64,000 nt of DNA from Pantoea coffeiphila (GCF_016909495.1 NZ_JAFBFW010000002.1:496001-560000), one strand, 5' to 3'; shown: positions 45,767 to 54,702, counted from the stretch's first letter. Notes: generated from the letters alone by a model not told the origin. Numbers and translations are program-made.

Positions 45767-46675
45767 TTACTTCAGCGCCGCGGCCAGTCGACCGATATGC
45801 TCGGGACCGATACCGCAGCAGCCACCGACCAGCGTCGCGCCAGCCGCCACCCACTCCTGCGCCCAGTTCAGGTAGCCTTCAGGGTGCGTATCCTTGCGCA
45901 GGGCGCTCAGCCCTTCATTAGCGCCGCCGCTGTTGCTGCCGTGGTCAAAGGCGTTAGCGTAAACGCCAATGCCGATATCCGCACCCAGCTGCTCACGCAC
46001 GGCTGCCGCCTGCTTCACCGCAGAAGACATCACCTCAGGGTGGCTGCAGTTAAACAGCACATTTTCTACGCCCAGCTCAATCGCCCGCCTCACCGCCGCG
46101 CTCACGCTCTCACCGGAGCGCAAGGTGCTGACGGCATCGTACAGCTCTGGCTCGTCCTGCAGGGTAAATGAAAGCCACAGCGGCTGGGGCTGACCGGCAA
46201 GCACGGCATGGATGGATTCGGCTTCCGCAATCGAGCTAATCGTTTCACCCAGCCAGAGATCAACGTAAGGTGCCTGAGCGGCGACCAGTACACGATGGAT
46301 CGCCTGTGCCTGCTGCTCATTAAACAGATCGGGACGATAAGAACCCAGCGCAGGGGGGAGGCTTCCGGCAACACGCACCGGGGTAATGATATCGGCAGAA
46401 TCAGCAGCCTCACGGGCCAGCTGGCCGGCAAGTGCAGCCAGGCGAGCACCATCATTTGCAAAGCGCTCTTCACCAATATGGAAGGGCACAACCGCGTAGC
46501 TGTTAGTGGTGATCGTTTCAGCCCCGGCCGCGATATAGCTGTTGTGGACTTCACGGACGCGCTCCGGCGCTTCATACAGCGCCAGTGCAGACCATTCCGG
46601 CTGGCGGAAAGGTGCACCGATGCGCGCCAGTTCACGCCCCATGCCCCCGTCCAGAATTTTTACCTGCTGCGACAT
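45767..46675 (-). CDS. Homocysteine S-methyltransferase (MmuM-like)
   Basis: A 302-residue zinc-dependent methyltransferase of the MmuM/Pfam S-methyl_trans family. The zinc cysteines are Cys210 (VLFNCSHPE) and Cys286-Cys287 (LVGGCCGIGPEHI). KILDGGMGRELARIG opens the barrel. MmuM makes two methionines from S-methylmethionine and homocysteine. The gene leads the operon with the peptide-type transporter, 58 bases upstream of the binding protein, and follows a MetJ-like operator. In E. coli the partner is the permease MmuP; here an ABC importer takes that place. Confidence 0.88.
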   Translation of the reverse strand: MSQQVKILDGGMGRELARIGAPFRQPEWSALALYEAPERVREVHNSYIAAGAETITTNSYAVVPFHIGEERFANDGARLAALAGQLAREAADSADIITPVRVAGSLPPALGSYRPDLFNEQQAQAIHRVLVAAQAPYVDLWLGETISSIAEAESIHAVLAGQPQPLWLSFTLQDEPELYDAVSTLRSGESVSAAVRRAIELGVENVLFNCSHPEVMSSAVKQAAAVREQLGADIGIGVYANAFDHGSNSGGANEGLSALRKDTHPEGYLNWAQEWVAAGATLVGGCCGIGPEHIGRLAAALK

Positions 46676-46723
46676 TCGGTTGTTCCCGTTAACGAATTTC
46701 GAATGACAGCATGCTACATAAGT

Positions 46724-46755
46724 TGATGGCTACATGTCCAGACGTCTATACGTTA
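46724..46755 (-). promoter_or_regulatory. MetJ operator, four tandem met boxes
   Basis: Four contiguous 8-base units at 46724, 46732, 46740 and 46748. The third (46740-46747) is the exact consensus AGACGTCT; the other three each match 5 of 8 positions. Tandem 8-bp boxes are the hallmark of MetJ-SAM binding. The array ends about 50 bases upstream of the methyltransferase start, a promoter-blocking position. Confidence 0.78.
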
Positions 46756-46820
46756 ATGAACGGCAAAGTTAAGCAGAAAATGAGTTGAAAGCCTATCTCA
46801 GACCGTATCCGCCACGCTGG

Positions 46821-47462
46821 TTAAAACAGGAGTTTCGCCAGCCCCAACCCAAAACCAAGTACACCCACCTGCGAGGCAACAACCCACTTAGTTTGCAGCG
46901 CCAGCGAACGGTGAAGCTCCGTGCGCAAGCCTTCAAATTTAATATCAAATTTGTTTTCCAGGTTCAGCAGATCCGCTTTGGTGGTGTAGTTAGATTTAAT
47001 CACCGCCACATCCGATTTTAACTCCACCATATCCGTCCGAAGCTCGGTGACATTCGCCTGCAGCACGCCAACGTCTTTCTTCAGACCCGCCACATCCGTT
47101 TGCAGCACGGCGACATCTTTCTTCAGACTCGTCATATCCGCCTGCAGCACGCCAACGTCTTTCTTCAACCCCGTCATGTCCGTCTGCAGCACGGCGACAT
47201 CCGTCTTTAGCACAGCCACATCCGTCTTTAATCCGGTCATATCCACCTGCAGCACGCCAACATCTTTCTTCAAACCCGTCATATCCGTTTGCAGCAAAGC
47301 CACGTCCGTTTTTAATCCGGTCATATCCGCCTGCAGCACGCCAACATCTTTCTTCAAACTCGTCATATCCATTTGCAGCACAGCCACGTCCGTCTTTAGG
47401 CCGGTCACATCCTGCTGCAGCGTATCGGTGTTTTTTTCCAGCTTAACTACGCGCTCAACCAT
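46821..47462 (-). CDS. Heptad-repeat coiled-coil protein with C-terminal membrane anchor
   Basis: A 213-residue protein. Residues 20-138 consist of eight repeats of a 14-residue unit (T-G-L-K-T/K-D-V-A/G-V-L-Q-T/A-D-M), one of them extended by an extra heptad (VAVLKTD), giving a long continuous coiled coil. Residues 160-192 are a second helical region (KADLLNLENKFDIKFEGLRT), and 193-213 (WVVASQVGVLGFGLGLAKLL) is a membrane helix. The matching 42-bp DNA repeat is well conserved, so copy number may vary. C-terminally anchored coiled coils of this sort occur in bacteria and phages without assigned function. Confidence 0.75.
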   Translation of the reverse strand: MVERVVKLEKNTDTLQQDVTGLKTDVAVLQMDMTSLKKDVGVLQADMTGLKTDVALLQTDMTGLKKDVGVLQVDMTGLKTDVAVLKTDVAVLQTDMTGLKKDVGVLQADMTSLKKDVAVLQTDVAGLKKDVGVLQANVTELRTDMVELKSDVAVIKSNYTTKADLLNLENKFDIKFEGLRTELHRSLALQTKWVVASQVGVLGFGLGLAKLLF

Positions 47463-47664
47463 GGCATGTCCCTTTTCCCGTTGGGGATAATTTCATCTGT
47501 GGGGATCGTAAGGTAAGCAAATACCGGCTGACAACAGGCCAAAGGGCGATTTTCTGCGGGCCGTCTCGATAAATTGAGATGTAACGATATGCAAGCCATC
47601 TTGTTGAAAAATATGAATAAGATGACTCGGTAACGGATTGTTGTATTAGATGCGGCAGGGAGGT

Positions 47665-47690
47665 AAAAACCGGCGGCAGCGGCCGCCGGT
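47665..47690 (-). terminator. Terminator of the second RcnB-like gene
   Basis: A perfect 9-bp stem ACCGGCGGC / GCCGCCGGT followed on the minus strand by TTTT, just after the gene's stop. Confidence 0.85.
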
Positions 47691-47700
47691 CAGAATCAGC

Positions 47701-48081
47701 TTAGTAGTGGCCTAAGGCACTGCCCAGAATGATCGAGGTGATCACGCCGGTGGCGGCGGCAATCAGCACGTAGTTGCCGTCAATGTAGCCCCAGTACGCG
47801 CCGCGCGGCGGTTCATACAGACCACGGCGATGCCAGTCATCAATACGGTAGTCGTAACCGCGGAAGTGAGGCGGCAGCGGCTGTCCGCGACGGAAGTCGT
47901 GGCCGTTCCAGGCAAAACGATCGCGCTCGGCAGGACGGAAGCGCTCATGGCGATCGCGATCGGGTCCGCGATTGTCATGACGATCCGGGCCATTTCCCGG
48001 GCCGTCAGCGTGCGAGAAGGTGGAAAAGAAGCTGCTTGCGGTTAATACGCTAAGAACCAGTGCCAGTGTTGATTTTTTCAT
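47701..48081 (-). CDS. RcnB-family periplasmic protein, Arg/Asp/His-rich
   Basis: A 126-residue secreted protein; signal peptide to about residue 25 (FSTFSHA). The linker DGPGNGPDRHDNRGPDRDRH is rich in Asp, Arg and His, unlike the Gln/Asn linker of the paralogue at 40083. The conserved C-terminal domain reads FRRGQPLPPHFRGYDYRIDD, then a Gly/Ala-rich hydrophobic tail. A role in metal tolerance is inferred from RcnB only. The two paralogues bracket the MetJ-linked operon. Confidence 0.82.
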   Translation of the reverse strand: MKKSTLALVLSVLTASSFFSTFSHADGPGNGPDRHDNRGPDRDRHERFRPAERDRFAWNGHDFRRGQPLPPHFRGYDYRIDDWHRRGLYEPPRGAYWGYIDGNYVLIAAATGVITSIILGSALGHY

Positions 48082-48258
48082 CTTGATGCCCTCAATTTGC
48101 TCACGACCTGCATACTGTCGTTACCCAGCAATATCGGGCATCCGTCAACACTTCCCTATCTCCCGAACTCCTAATTCCGCCGGATTAGCGGATCTTTTTC
48201 TCGGGGCTTACGCATTCTTAACACTGTGGGCAAATTATGGATAAGCCCCGTATTCAGA

Positions 48259-48690
48259 CTAGTTTTCCAACTGATAATCGAGGGTGATTTCGGTACTCAG
48301 CAGCTTAGAAATCGGGCAGCCCGCTTTGGCCTGCTGAATGATTTTATCAAATTCATCTTTCGCGATACCCGGCAGCTTCACCTTGCTTTGCAGCGCCACT
48401 TTGGTAATGCCAAAGCCGCCATCGACTTTATCCAGTGAAACGTCGGCCACGGTATCAATACTCTCAGGCGTAAACCCGGCCTCGCCCAGCATCAGCGACA
48501 GCGCCATTGAGAAGCATGCCGAGTGCGCGGCCCCGATCAGCTCTTCGGGGTTGGTGCCGGGTTTGCCTTCGAAACGGGTATTAAAACCATAGGGCTGATT
48601 ATCCAGCGCCCCACTCTCCGTTGAGATGGTGCCTTTACCGCGCTTGATATCGCCTTCCCAGTGCGCCTGTCCTTTCTTATGAATGGTCAT
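48259..48690 (-). CDS. osmC: OsmC-family organic hydroperoxide reductase
   Basis: A 143-residue OsmC/Ohr-type thiol peroxidase. Catalytic Cys59 lies in GAAHSACFSMALSL and resolving Cys125 in KAGCPISKLL; FNTRFEGKPGTNPEELIGAA and Glu50 match E. coli OsmC throughout. It reduces organic peroxides in the cytoplasm under osmotic or stationary-phase stress. The start at 48690 follows GGAGGAT; 39 upstream in-frame codons are excluded. Confidence 0.92.
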   Translation of the reverse strand: MTIHKKGQAHWEGDIKRGKGTISTESGALDNQPYGFNTRFEGKPGTNPEELIGAAHSACFSMALSLMLGEAGFTPESIDTVADVSLDKVDGGFGITKVALQSKVKLPGIAKDEFDKIIQQAKAGCPISKLLSTEITLDYQLEN

Positions 48691-48822
48691 CGTTATCCTC
48701 CGGTTGGTTTTCACAGCTACCAGTATAGTCACTGACTCAGTACCCGCAGAAAATCGGTCCGCTTGCAGAATATTCTGGTGTGGAAAACCACCTGATTTTT
48801 CCCGCACGCTAACCGTGCCGAT

Positions 48823-50526
48823 TTACTCCTGCTCCTGCCACATCCGCCGATAGATCCCACCCTGTGCCAACAGTTGCTGATGACTACCGCGTTCGACAAT
48901 CTGCCCATGCTCCATGACCAGAATCTGGCTGGCGTACTCCACGGTGCGCAGGCGATGGGCGATGATCAACACCGTGCGGCCGCGCGCCAGGCGGGTCAGC
49001 GCCTGCTGAATATCCGCCTGCGAAAGCGGGTCGAGCAGCGCCGTCACTTCATCCAGCAGGATCACCGGCGGGTCCTTCAGCATCATGCGGGCAATCGAAA
49101 GACGCTGCCGTTCACCACCCGACAAACGCTGGGCCCCTTCTCCCAAACGCGTGTGATATCCCTGCGGCAGCTGTTGGATAAATCCGTCGCAGCACGCCTC
49201 ACGGCAGGCGGCGATCGCGTCGGCTTCACTGGCATCCGGCCTGCCAAGGCGGACGTTATCCAGCACCGAGCCGTCGAACAGCTGCACATCCTGGAAGACA
49301 TAGCCAATACGCTGATACAGCGCGCGGGTACCGATCTGCGCCAGCGGCACGCCGCCGAGCGAAATTTCCCCCCGTTGCGGCTCATAGAAGCGTCCCAGCA
49401 GATGCAGCAGCGTGCTTTTACCGCTGCCAGACGGACCAACCAGCGCGGTGACGCTGCCTTCAGGCACAGCAAATGAAACGCCCTGAATTGTCGGCTGTCG
49501 ATCGTAACTAAAATGCACATCGGTAAAATGGATCGCATTGTTTTCCGGCAGCGGCACGCTGTTCTCATCATTCAGCACCGGCTCGGCCATCAGCGCGTCC
49601 AGTCGCTGCTGCGACTGCCGCATCACGCTCATTAACGTGAAGTAAGCGGCAGCATCCAGCAGCGGCTCCAGCACCTTGATCGACACCAGTATAAACAGCA
49701 GCCAGGTCAGCGGATCGAGCGCCTGCTGTTGCAGCAGTCCTCCCGCCACGATAAACAGCACCACCAGTCCCAGTTCGGTAAACAGGCGGAACAGCTGCAC
49801 CGCTCCGGCTCCCCAGGCTTCCAGCCCCATGCTGGCGCGGCGGATCTCACCGAACGCGTCGTCGAGCTTCGCCAGCATGCCATGATGACGGTGGAACAGC
49901 CGCAGCGTTTTAATTCCGCCGATAAACTCGATCAGCAGCCCGGACACCCGCAGCAGCCGCTCGCTCTGTAGATGGGTGCCGCGCAGTAAAAAGTGAGATC
50001 CCCCCCACAGCAGCAGCACTGCCAGCGGCAGCGGGGCAATCAGCGCCAGCGTTAGCGGCACGTTGATCGCCAGCAGGATCAAGACAAAAATCAGCGCGGT
50101 GCCGATCCCGGTCACCACTTCCGGCAGCAGATGAGAAAAAATCTGCTCGACCCGCATCATATGGTCGGTCAGTAGCTGGGTGGTGGCCCCGAGCCGGTGG
50201 CGCTGAAAGTAACCCAGCGGCAGCCGACGCAGCTGTTCCGCCGCCGCTTCACGGTAGCGCTGCATCACCTCGTAGCTGCCAACAAAGCACCAGAGCTGAC
50301 CCACGTGGGAACACAACAGCTGCACCAGCAGGCAGGCCAGCAGTGCCGTCAGCACCTGCGGCCAATGCGACCAGCTTCCGGCCCCCGGCGTGATGTCGCC
50401 GATCGCCAGCCAGGCAATAAACAGTGGCGCAACCGTACACAGCTGGGCTATCAGCCTCAGCAGCATCCCGGTCAGCACCTGACGGCGGCCTTCCGCACTG
50501 CGCTGAAGCGGACTAAGCATTGACAT
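48823..50526 (-). CDS. ABC exporter-fold protein, YbtQ-like
   Basis: A 567-residue fused membrane-ATPase half transporter. Residues 20-300 hold six hydrophobic segments, and the ATPase domain has GPSGSGKSTLLHLLG, LSGGERQRLSIARMML and VILLDEVTALLD. The start at 50526 overlaps the upstream gene by 14 bases and has GAGGA about 9 bases before it; the ATG at 50520 is an alternative. Such pairs next to a FyuA-like receptor (YbtP/YbtQ in Yersinia) import ferric yersiniabactin despite their exporter fold. Confidence 0.83.
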   Translation of the reverse strand: MSMLSPLQRSAEGRRQVLTGMLLRLIAQLCTVAPLFIAWLAIGDITPGAGSWSHWPQVLTALLACLLVQLLCSHVGQLWCFVGSYEVMQRYREAAAEQLRRLPLGYFQRHRLGATTQLLTDHMMRVEQIFSHLLPEVVTGIGTALIFVLILLAINVPLTLALIAPLPLAVLLLWGGSHFLLRGTHLQSERLLRVSGLLIEFIGGIKTLRLFHRHHGMLAKLDDAFGEIRRASMGLEAWGAGAVQLFRLFTELGLVVLFIVAGGLLQQQALDPLTWLLFILVSIKVLEPLLDAAAYFTLMSVMRQSQQRLDALMAEPVLNDENSVPLPENNAIHFTDVHFSYDRQPTIQGVSFAVPEGSVTALVGPSGSGKSTLLHLLGRFYEPQRGEISLGGVPLAQIGTRALYQRIGYVFQDVQLFDGSVLDNVRLGRPDASEADAIAACREACCDGFIQQLPQGYHTRLGEGAQRLSGGERQRLSIARMMLKDPPVILLDEVTALLDPLSQADIQQALTRLARGRTVLIIAHRLRTVEYASQILVMEHGQIVERGSHQQLLAQGGIYRRMWQEQE

Positions 50527-52276
50527 GGGTATCTTCCTCACGGCGGATTTGCCACTGTGCCAGCTGAGACTGGCTGTGCCACATCTGTTGATAAAGCCGG
50601 TGCTCACTGAGCAGTTGCTGATGCGTTCCGCATCCGGTTAACCGCCCCGCTTCCATCACCAGCAAACAGTCGGCCTGCTGAACGGCGAACAGCCGGTGAG
50701 CGATGGTCAGTACGGTAACCTTCGGGCGCTGCTGGCGGAGTTCCCGATAGAAGGCGGCCTCGGTGAGCAGATCGGCAAAAGCGGTGGCCTCGTCAAGGAT
50801 CAGCAGCGGCGTCTCCGCCAGCAGAGCGCGCGCGATGGCGATACGCTGGCGTTCACCGCCGGAAAGCCGCGCCCCGCCCTCGCCGATTGTTGTCGCCAGC
50901 CCCTGCGGTAACGCCTCGACAAAGGCGCGCCCCTGAGCAATTTCCAGCGCCTGCCACAGCTGTTCATCGCTGGCCTGTGGCTGAGCCAGGCGCAGGTTGT
51001 CGGCCAGCGAACCTTTGAACAGAAACACCTGCTGGCTGACCACCGCCAGCAGCGAGGCGCGGGTGGCATCATCCATCTCGGCCAGCGCCATGCCGCCCAG
51101 CGTGATCGTCCCACTCGTTGGCGGCAGCATCCCCGAAAGCAGTCCTGCAAGCGTCGATTTTCCTGCGCCGGATGGCCCCACCAGCGCATAAAAGCCGCCT
51201 GGCACAAGGGTGATATTCAGCGCATCAATCACCGTGCGCTGCTCGTAGCTGAAACTCAAATCGCAGGCGCTCAGCGTAATATCGCTCTGCGAAGTCACCG
51301 TGGCGGCGGAATGTCCCTCTGAAGCATCATCAAGAAACGGTGCCATCCGGCTCAGACCGGCGAACAACTCACGGATCAGCGAACCAAAAAAGGTCACGCG
51401 CAGCAGCGGCTTCAGCAGCCCGCTGCCGAGCATCAGGATCAGCAGCAGCGCAGAAACCGACAGCGTGCCCTGGCTCACACGCCACAATCCCAGCGGCAGC
51501 AAAATAAAGATGCTGGCATTCAGCAGCACCACAAACAGCGACCAGGCAGGAACCGCTCGGCGGGTAAAGCGTACCACCAGCTGGTGATAGTCTCGCAGGC
51601 TGTCGTCCAGCAGGCGGAAAGAACGCGCATCCTGGCTAAACGCCTTCATCACCGGGATGCCGCGCACGTACTCCACGATCGCCGAATTCAGGCGCTCGGT
51701 CGCCAGGTGATAGTCCCGGGTACGCTCGGCCATACCGCGCAGGCACAGACGCTGGGCGACAATTGCCAGCGGCACGGTCAGCAGCGCCGCCAGCGCCATT
51801 TTCCAGTCCAGCCAGAACAGAAAAAGTGCAGCAATCAGCGGACTGAATAACGCAGAGATCAGATCGACGGTGTGGTGGGCAATAAAATCCTCAAGCCGCT
51901 GCACGTCGTTCATGATGATTTTGCGCAGGCTGCCCGCGCTGAAGGGGGCCAGCTGCATCAGCGGCAGCCGGGTCAGGGCGCGGGCAATGCGCAGGCGGGT
52001 GTGGTGCAGCACGCGGAAGGCGGCCAGATGGCTGAAATAGCCCGCCAGCGAAGCCAGCAGATATTTACACACCAGCGCCAGCGCCAGCCAGCCTCCCAGA
52101 TGCAGCAGCGAACCACCCTGCTCCACCACGCCCACCGCCCGCCACAGCAGATACCAGGGCAGTAGCTCCAGCAATACGCTGCTGGCAGAGATCGTCAACG
52201 CCAGCAGCAGCGTTGATTTTTCAGCAGCAAGAAGCCGCCGCAGCGTCAGCAGCGGTGATACCGTTTCAACTGTCAT
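50513..52276 (-). CDS. ABC exporter-fold protein, YbtP-like
   Basis: A 587-residue half transporter with six N-terminal hydrophobic segments and an ATPase domain (GPSGAGKSTLAGLLSG, LSGGERQRIAIARALL, LLILDEATAFAD). It is the expected heterodimer partner of the following gene. By analogy with YbtP the pair takes up a ferric siderophore across the inner membrane. It lies 18 bases downstream of the 133-residue gene in the same operon. Confidence 0.83.
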   Translation of the reverse strand: MTVETVSPLLTLRRLLAAEKSTLLLALTISASSVLLELLPWYLLWRAVGVVEQGGSLLHLGGWLALALVCKYLLASLAGYFSHLAAFRVLHHTRLRIARALTRLPLMQLAPFSAGSLRKIIMNDVQRLEDFIAHHTVDLISALFSPLIAALFLFWLDWKMALAALLTVPLAIVAQRLCLRGMAERTRDYHLATERLNSAIVEYVRGIPVMKAFSQDARSFRLLDDSLRDYHQLVVRFTRRAVPAWSLFVVLLNASIFILLPLGLWRVSQGTLSVSALLLILMLGSGLLKPLLRVTFFGSLIRELFAGLSRMAPFLDDASEGHSAATVTSQSDITLSACDLSFSYEQRTVIDALNITLVPGGFYALVGPSGAGKSTLAGLLSGMLPPTSGTITLGGMALAEMDDATRASLLAVVSQQVFLFKGSLADNLRLAQPQASDEQLWQALEIAQGRAFVEALPQGLATTIGEGGARLSGGERQRIAIARALLAETPLLILDEATAFADLLTEAAFYRELRQQRPKVTVLTIAHRLFAVQQADCLLVMEAGRLTGCGTHQQLLSEHRLYQQMWHSQSQLAQWQIRREEDTHVNA

Positions 52277-52294
52277 AGTCTGTCCGAAGTGGGG

Positions 52295-52696
52295 TTAATT
52301 AAGATCCTGCAGCCAGCGTTGCGCCTGCTGTTCCGCCTGCTGCCCGCTGGCAACAACTTCGTAGGGATAGGGTATGGTGCGGGTGGTCAGATAGCGCAGC
52401 GCTTTACGCCACAGCGAACGGCGCTTAGCCTCATCCGGCTCGACCCTAACCGCGCCCCGGCAGTAGCGCTGCTGGGCAGCGCGCGTTTCGCTGCCCCATT
52501 TCTTATACAGGCGAAAGAAGTGGGCGGAATCTTTCGGCAGCTCCACGCCGCTGAAAATCAGCACGAACGGCTGCTGGCGATCGAGCACCGCCTGCAGCGC
52601 CGCGATGTGCTGCGGTGCATCCTCATCCGCCACGCGCTCGGGCATCACATAGTGCACCAGCGGCCAGGCGCGGGTATCAATCATCACATCAGACAT
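52295..52696 (-). CDS. Unrecognised small protein of the siderophore locus
   Basis: A 133-residue protein (MSDVMIDTRAWPLVHYVMPE). Predicted alternating strands and helices, with FVLIFSGVELP in the middle and many Trp, Tyr and Arg residues in the second half; no signal peptide or membrane segment. I do not recognise the family; the pattern is vaguely SpoIIAA/STAS-like. It lies between the methyltransferase-like gene (15 bases) and the ABC genes (18 bases), so it is almost certainly co-expressed with the siderophore transporter. No counterpart is known to me in the Yersinia ybt cluster. Confidence 0.72.
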   Translation of the reverse strand: MSDVMIDTRAWPLVHYVMPERVADEDAPQHIAALQAVLDRQQPFVLIFSGVELPKDSAHFFRLYKKWGSETRAAQQRYCRGAVRVEPDEAKRRSLWRKALRYLTTRTIPYPYEVVASGQQAEQQAQRWLQDLN

Positions 52697-52711
52697 ATCA
52701 AACCTCAGCAG

Positions 52712-53767
52712 CTAACGATAAGAAGAAGGCTCGTAACGGGCGACAAACAGCCGCTGACCGGTGAACGCCATCGGCGAATCCGCCTGCGGCCAGCTTTGCA
52801 GCAGCGCAAAGCCCGCCTGGCTCAGCATCTGCTGACAGCGATGCTCGCAGTGCGCTTCCAGCTGTCCGACACGTGCGTGAGCCTGGACCGCCGCAGGTGT
52901 CACCCAGTGCAGCGGCCGCTCTGCGGTATTCTGTAGCAGCATCAGCACCGCACCCGGCGCCAGCCAGGACCGCAGCTCGGCCAGCAGATGATCAGGGGAA
53001 GGCTGATTGAGCAGGTCGCTCAGCACCACCGCATCATGCAGGCTGTCGCCGGGCAGCTGGTCGGCCAGTGAGCGTTCGCTATCCAGCGGCACCACCGAGG
53101 CGGCAACGCGGGTAAGGCAGTCCTGCAGGCGCGGGGGCGTATGGCCCAGCGCCAGCAGGCTGGGAACGTCGCTACGACTCTCGTCCAGCAGCAGGGGCAG
53201 CACGCTGACGGCGATGCCGGCAAAATAATCGCTGATAATTCCCGGCATATGCAGCAGCTGATGCAGATTCAGATCCGGCCGCCAATCTTTCGCCAGCGAC
53301 GGTGCGCGAAGCCAGTCTTCCATCTGCATTGAACGGCTGAAGAGCGCATCCGCCAGCGGCGTTGCATCGTCCAGCCAGTTCATTAGCTGCCGCAGGCGAT
53401 GCCGTGCATCATCAATACGCTGTTCCAGCTGGTACTCTGCGGGCGCACACGGCGCCAGCGTCCAGATATCATCGTCGTGGCTGTCCAGCAGCCCCTCATC
53501 AAGTAAGTGCAGATGCCAGCGCTGTAGCAGTTCGTCGAAGCAGGGGGCAATCCGCAGCTGCTGACGGCGATCGGCAATCTGCCAGCGATCTTCTGCACAA
53601 AATTCCAGCCGCATCAGACTGTGCAGCATCAGCAGCGGAGCCAGGCTTTCGCTTTCGGCGAGAAACGCCGCCAGCGCGGCACGGCGACGATCGTCCGGCA
53701 GTTGCCCGGCAGCGTTGCTTCCGGCACGCAGCCACGCGGGCTGCGGTTGATTGATCTGGCTGTTCAT
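52712..53767 (-). CDS. Degenerate methyltransferase-like protein of the siderophore locus
   Basis: A 351-residue protein. The N-terminal helical part (about 1-170) and the later HDAVVLSDLLNQPSPDHLLA and SWLAPGAVLMLLQNTAER look like a class I SAM-dependent methyltransferase of the type embedded in thiazoline-forming NRPS/PKS enzymes. The SAM-binding glycine motif appears degenerate (LLALGHTPPRLQDC). It may have lost catalysis or bind a different ligand. The start at 53767 follows GGGAG; upstream in-frame sequence overlaps the regulator gene. It is second in the operon after the AraC regulator. Confidence 0.6.
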   Translation of the reverse strand: MNSQINQPQPAWLRAGSNAAGQLPDDRRRAALAAFLAESESLAPLLMLHSLMRLEFCAEDRWQIADRRQQLRIAPCFDELLQRWHLHLLDEGLLDSHDDDIWTLAPCAPAEYQLEQRIDDARHRLRQLMNWLDDATPLADALFSRSMQMEDWLRAPSLAKDWRPDLNLHQLLHMPGIISDYFAGIAVSVLPLLLDESRSDVPSLLALGHTPPRLQDCLTRVAASVVPLDSERSLADQLPGDSLHDAVVLSDLLNQPSPDHLLAELRSWLAPGAVLMLLQNTAERPLHWVTPAAVQAHARVGQLEAHCEHRCQQMLSQAGFALLQSWPQADSPMAFTGQRLFVARYEPSSYR

Positions 53768-53802
53768 CTCTACTCCCGTGCGGCTAAATGTGTCGTGGCG
53801 GT

Positions 53803-54702
53803 TCAGCCCGCCATGCGGACCTGCTGACAGCTGCTGCGATAGCGCCCCGGCGGCTGACCATACTGACGCTGGAAAAATCGCGTCAGATGGCTGGCGTGGG
53901 CGAAGCCGCAGCGCAGGGCGATATCGCTCAGCGGCAGCGCGCTCTCTTCCAGCAGGTTTTGCGCCAGCTTTAGCCGACACTCAATCACATAGTTCCATGG
54001 CGTGATGCCAAACATGGCGCGGAAGCCGCGTTTAAACGCCATCAGGCTCAGCCCGGCGGTGCGCGCCATTTCTTCAATCGACAGCGGTTCGCTGGCCTGC
54101 TGGCGGATCACATCGCGGGCGGCAATCAGCCGCTTACGCTCGCGGCTGGGCAGCCGGGATGCCGTCGGTAGCGGACGCGCTTCCTGCTGCGTTTGCAGCT
54201 GCCCTAACGCCAGCCACAGCGCGTTCAGCGCCAGGCTTTCAAGATGCAGTGCAGCCAGCGGCGAAGCTTCATTCCATCCCTGCTGAATCGCCATAATCGT
54301 CGCCTTCAGCGGTTCGGTTAGCGCTGCGCTAAACACCTTCGGCTCATCACCGGGTACTCGCAGGCCGCACTCTTCCACCAGCGACAGCAGCTCCGGCGAG
54401 AAGTCGACGATCAGCAAATGGTAAAAGTGATGCCGCGGGAAAAAATCATAGCCCTGGCAGCGGCCGCTGGCGCAGGAGAGCCAGAAGCTGTCCGCGCAGT
54501 AGTGCTGAATCGCCTGCCGGTTGAGGCGGAACCATCCGGCCCCCTCGCACATCATCACCAGCGACAGGTGAGCATCGCCCTCCCCGCGCAGTTCCAGATC
54601 GTCGGCCAGCGTGGCCTGCACCGAGGTTAAACGGATCTTCGGCGTCAGCTGCCACCGCCGCATTCCCGACGTTGGCAGTTTAGCCAGCTGTGAATCAGAC
54701 AC
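53803..54702 (-). CDS. AraC-family regulator, YbtA/PchR-like
   Basis: A 299-residue regulator. The C-terminal 100 residues have two helix-turn-helix motifs (SIEEMARTAGLSLMAFKRGF and LSDIALRCGFAHASHLTRFF). The N-terminal domain (LTPKIRLTSVQATLADDLEL) is the ligand-sensing part of PchR/YbtA-type proteins, which respond to the ferric siderophore. The start is read as a GTG at 54702 with GGAGGG 5 bases upstream; an ATG at 54789 would run through the Fur box and is unlikely. It is divergent from the receptor gene. Confidence 0.82.
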   Translation of the reverse strand: MSDSQLAKLPTSGMRRWQLTPKIRLTSVQATLADDLELRGEGDAHLSLVMMCEGAGWFRLNRQAIQHYCADSFWLSCASGRCQGYDFFPRHHFYHLLIVDFSPELLSLVEECGLRVPGDEPKVFSAALTEPLKATIMAIQQGWNEASPLAALHLESLALNALWLALGQLQTQQEARPLPTASRLPSRERKRLIAARDVIRQQASEPLSIEEMARTAGLSLMAFKRGFRAMFGITPWNYVIECRLKLAQNLLEESALPLSDIALRCGFAHASHLTRFFQRQYGQPPGRYRSSCQQVRMAG

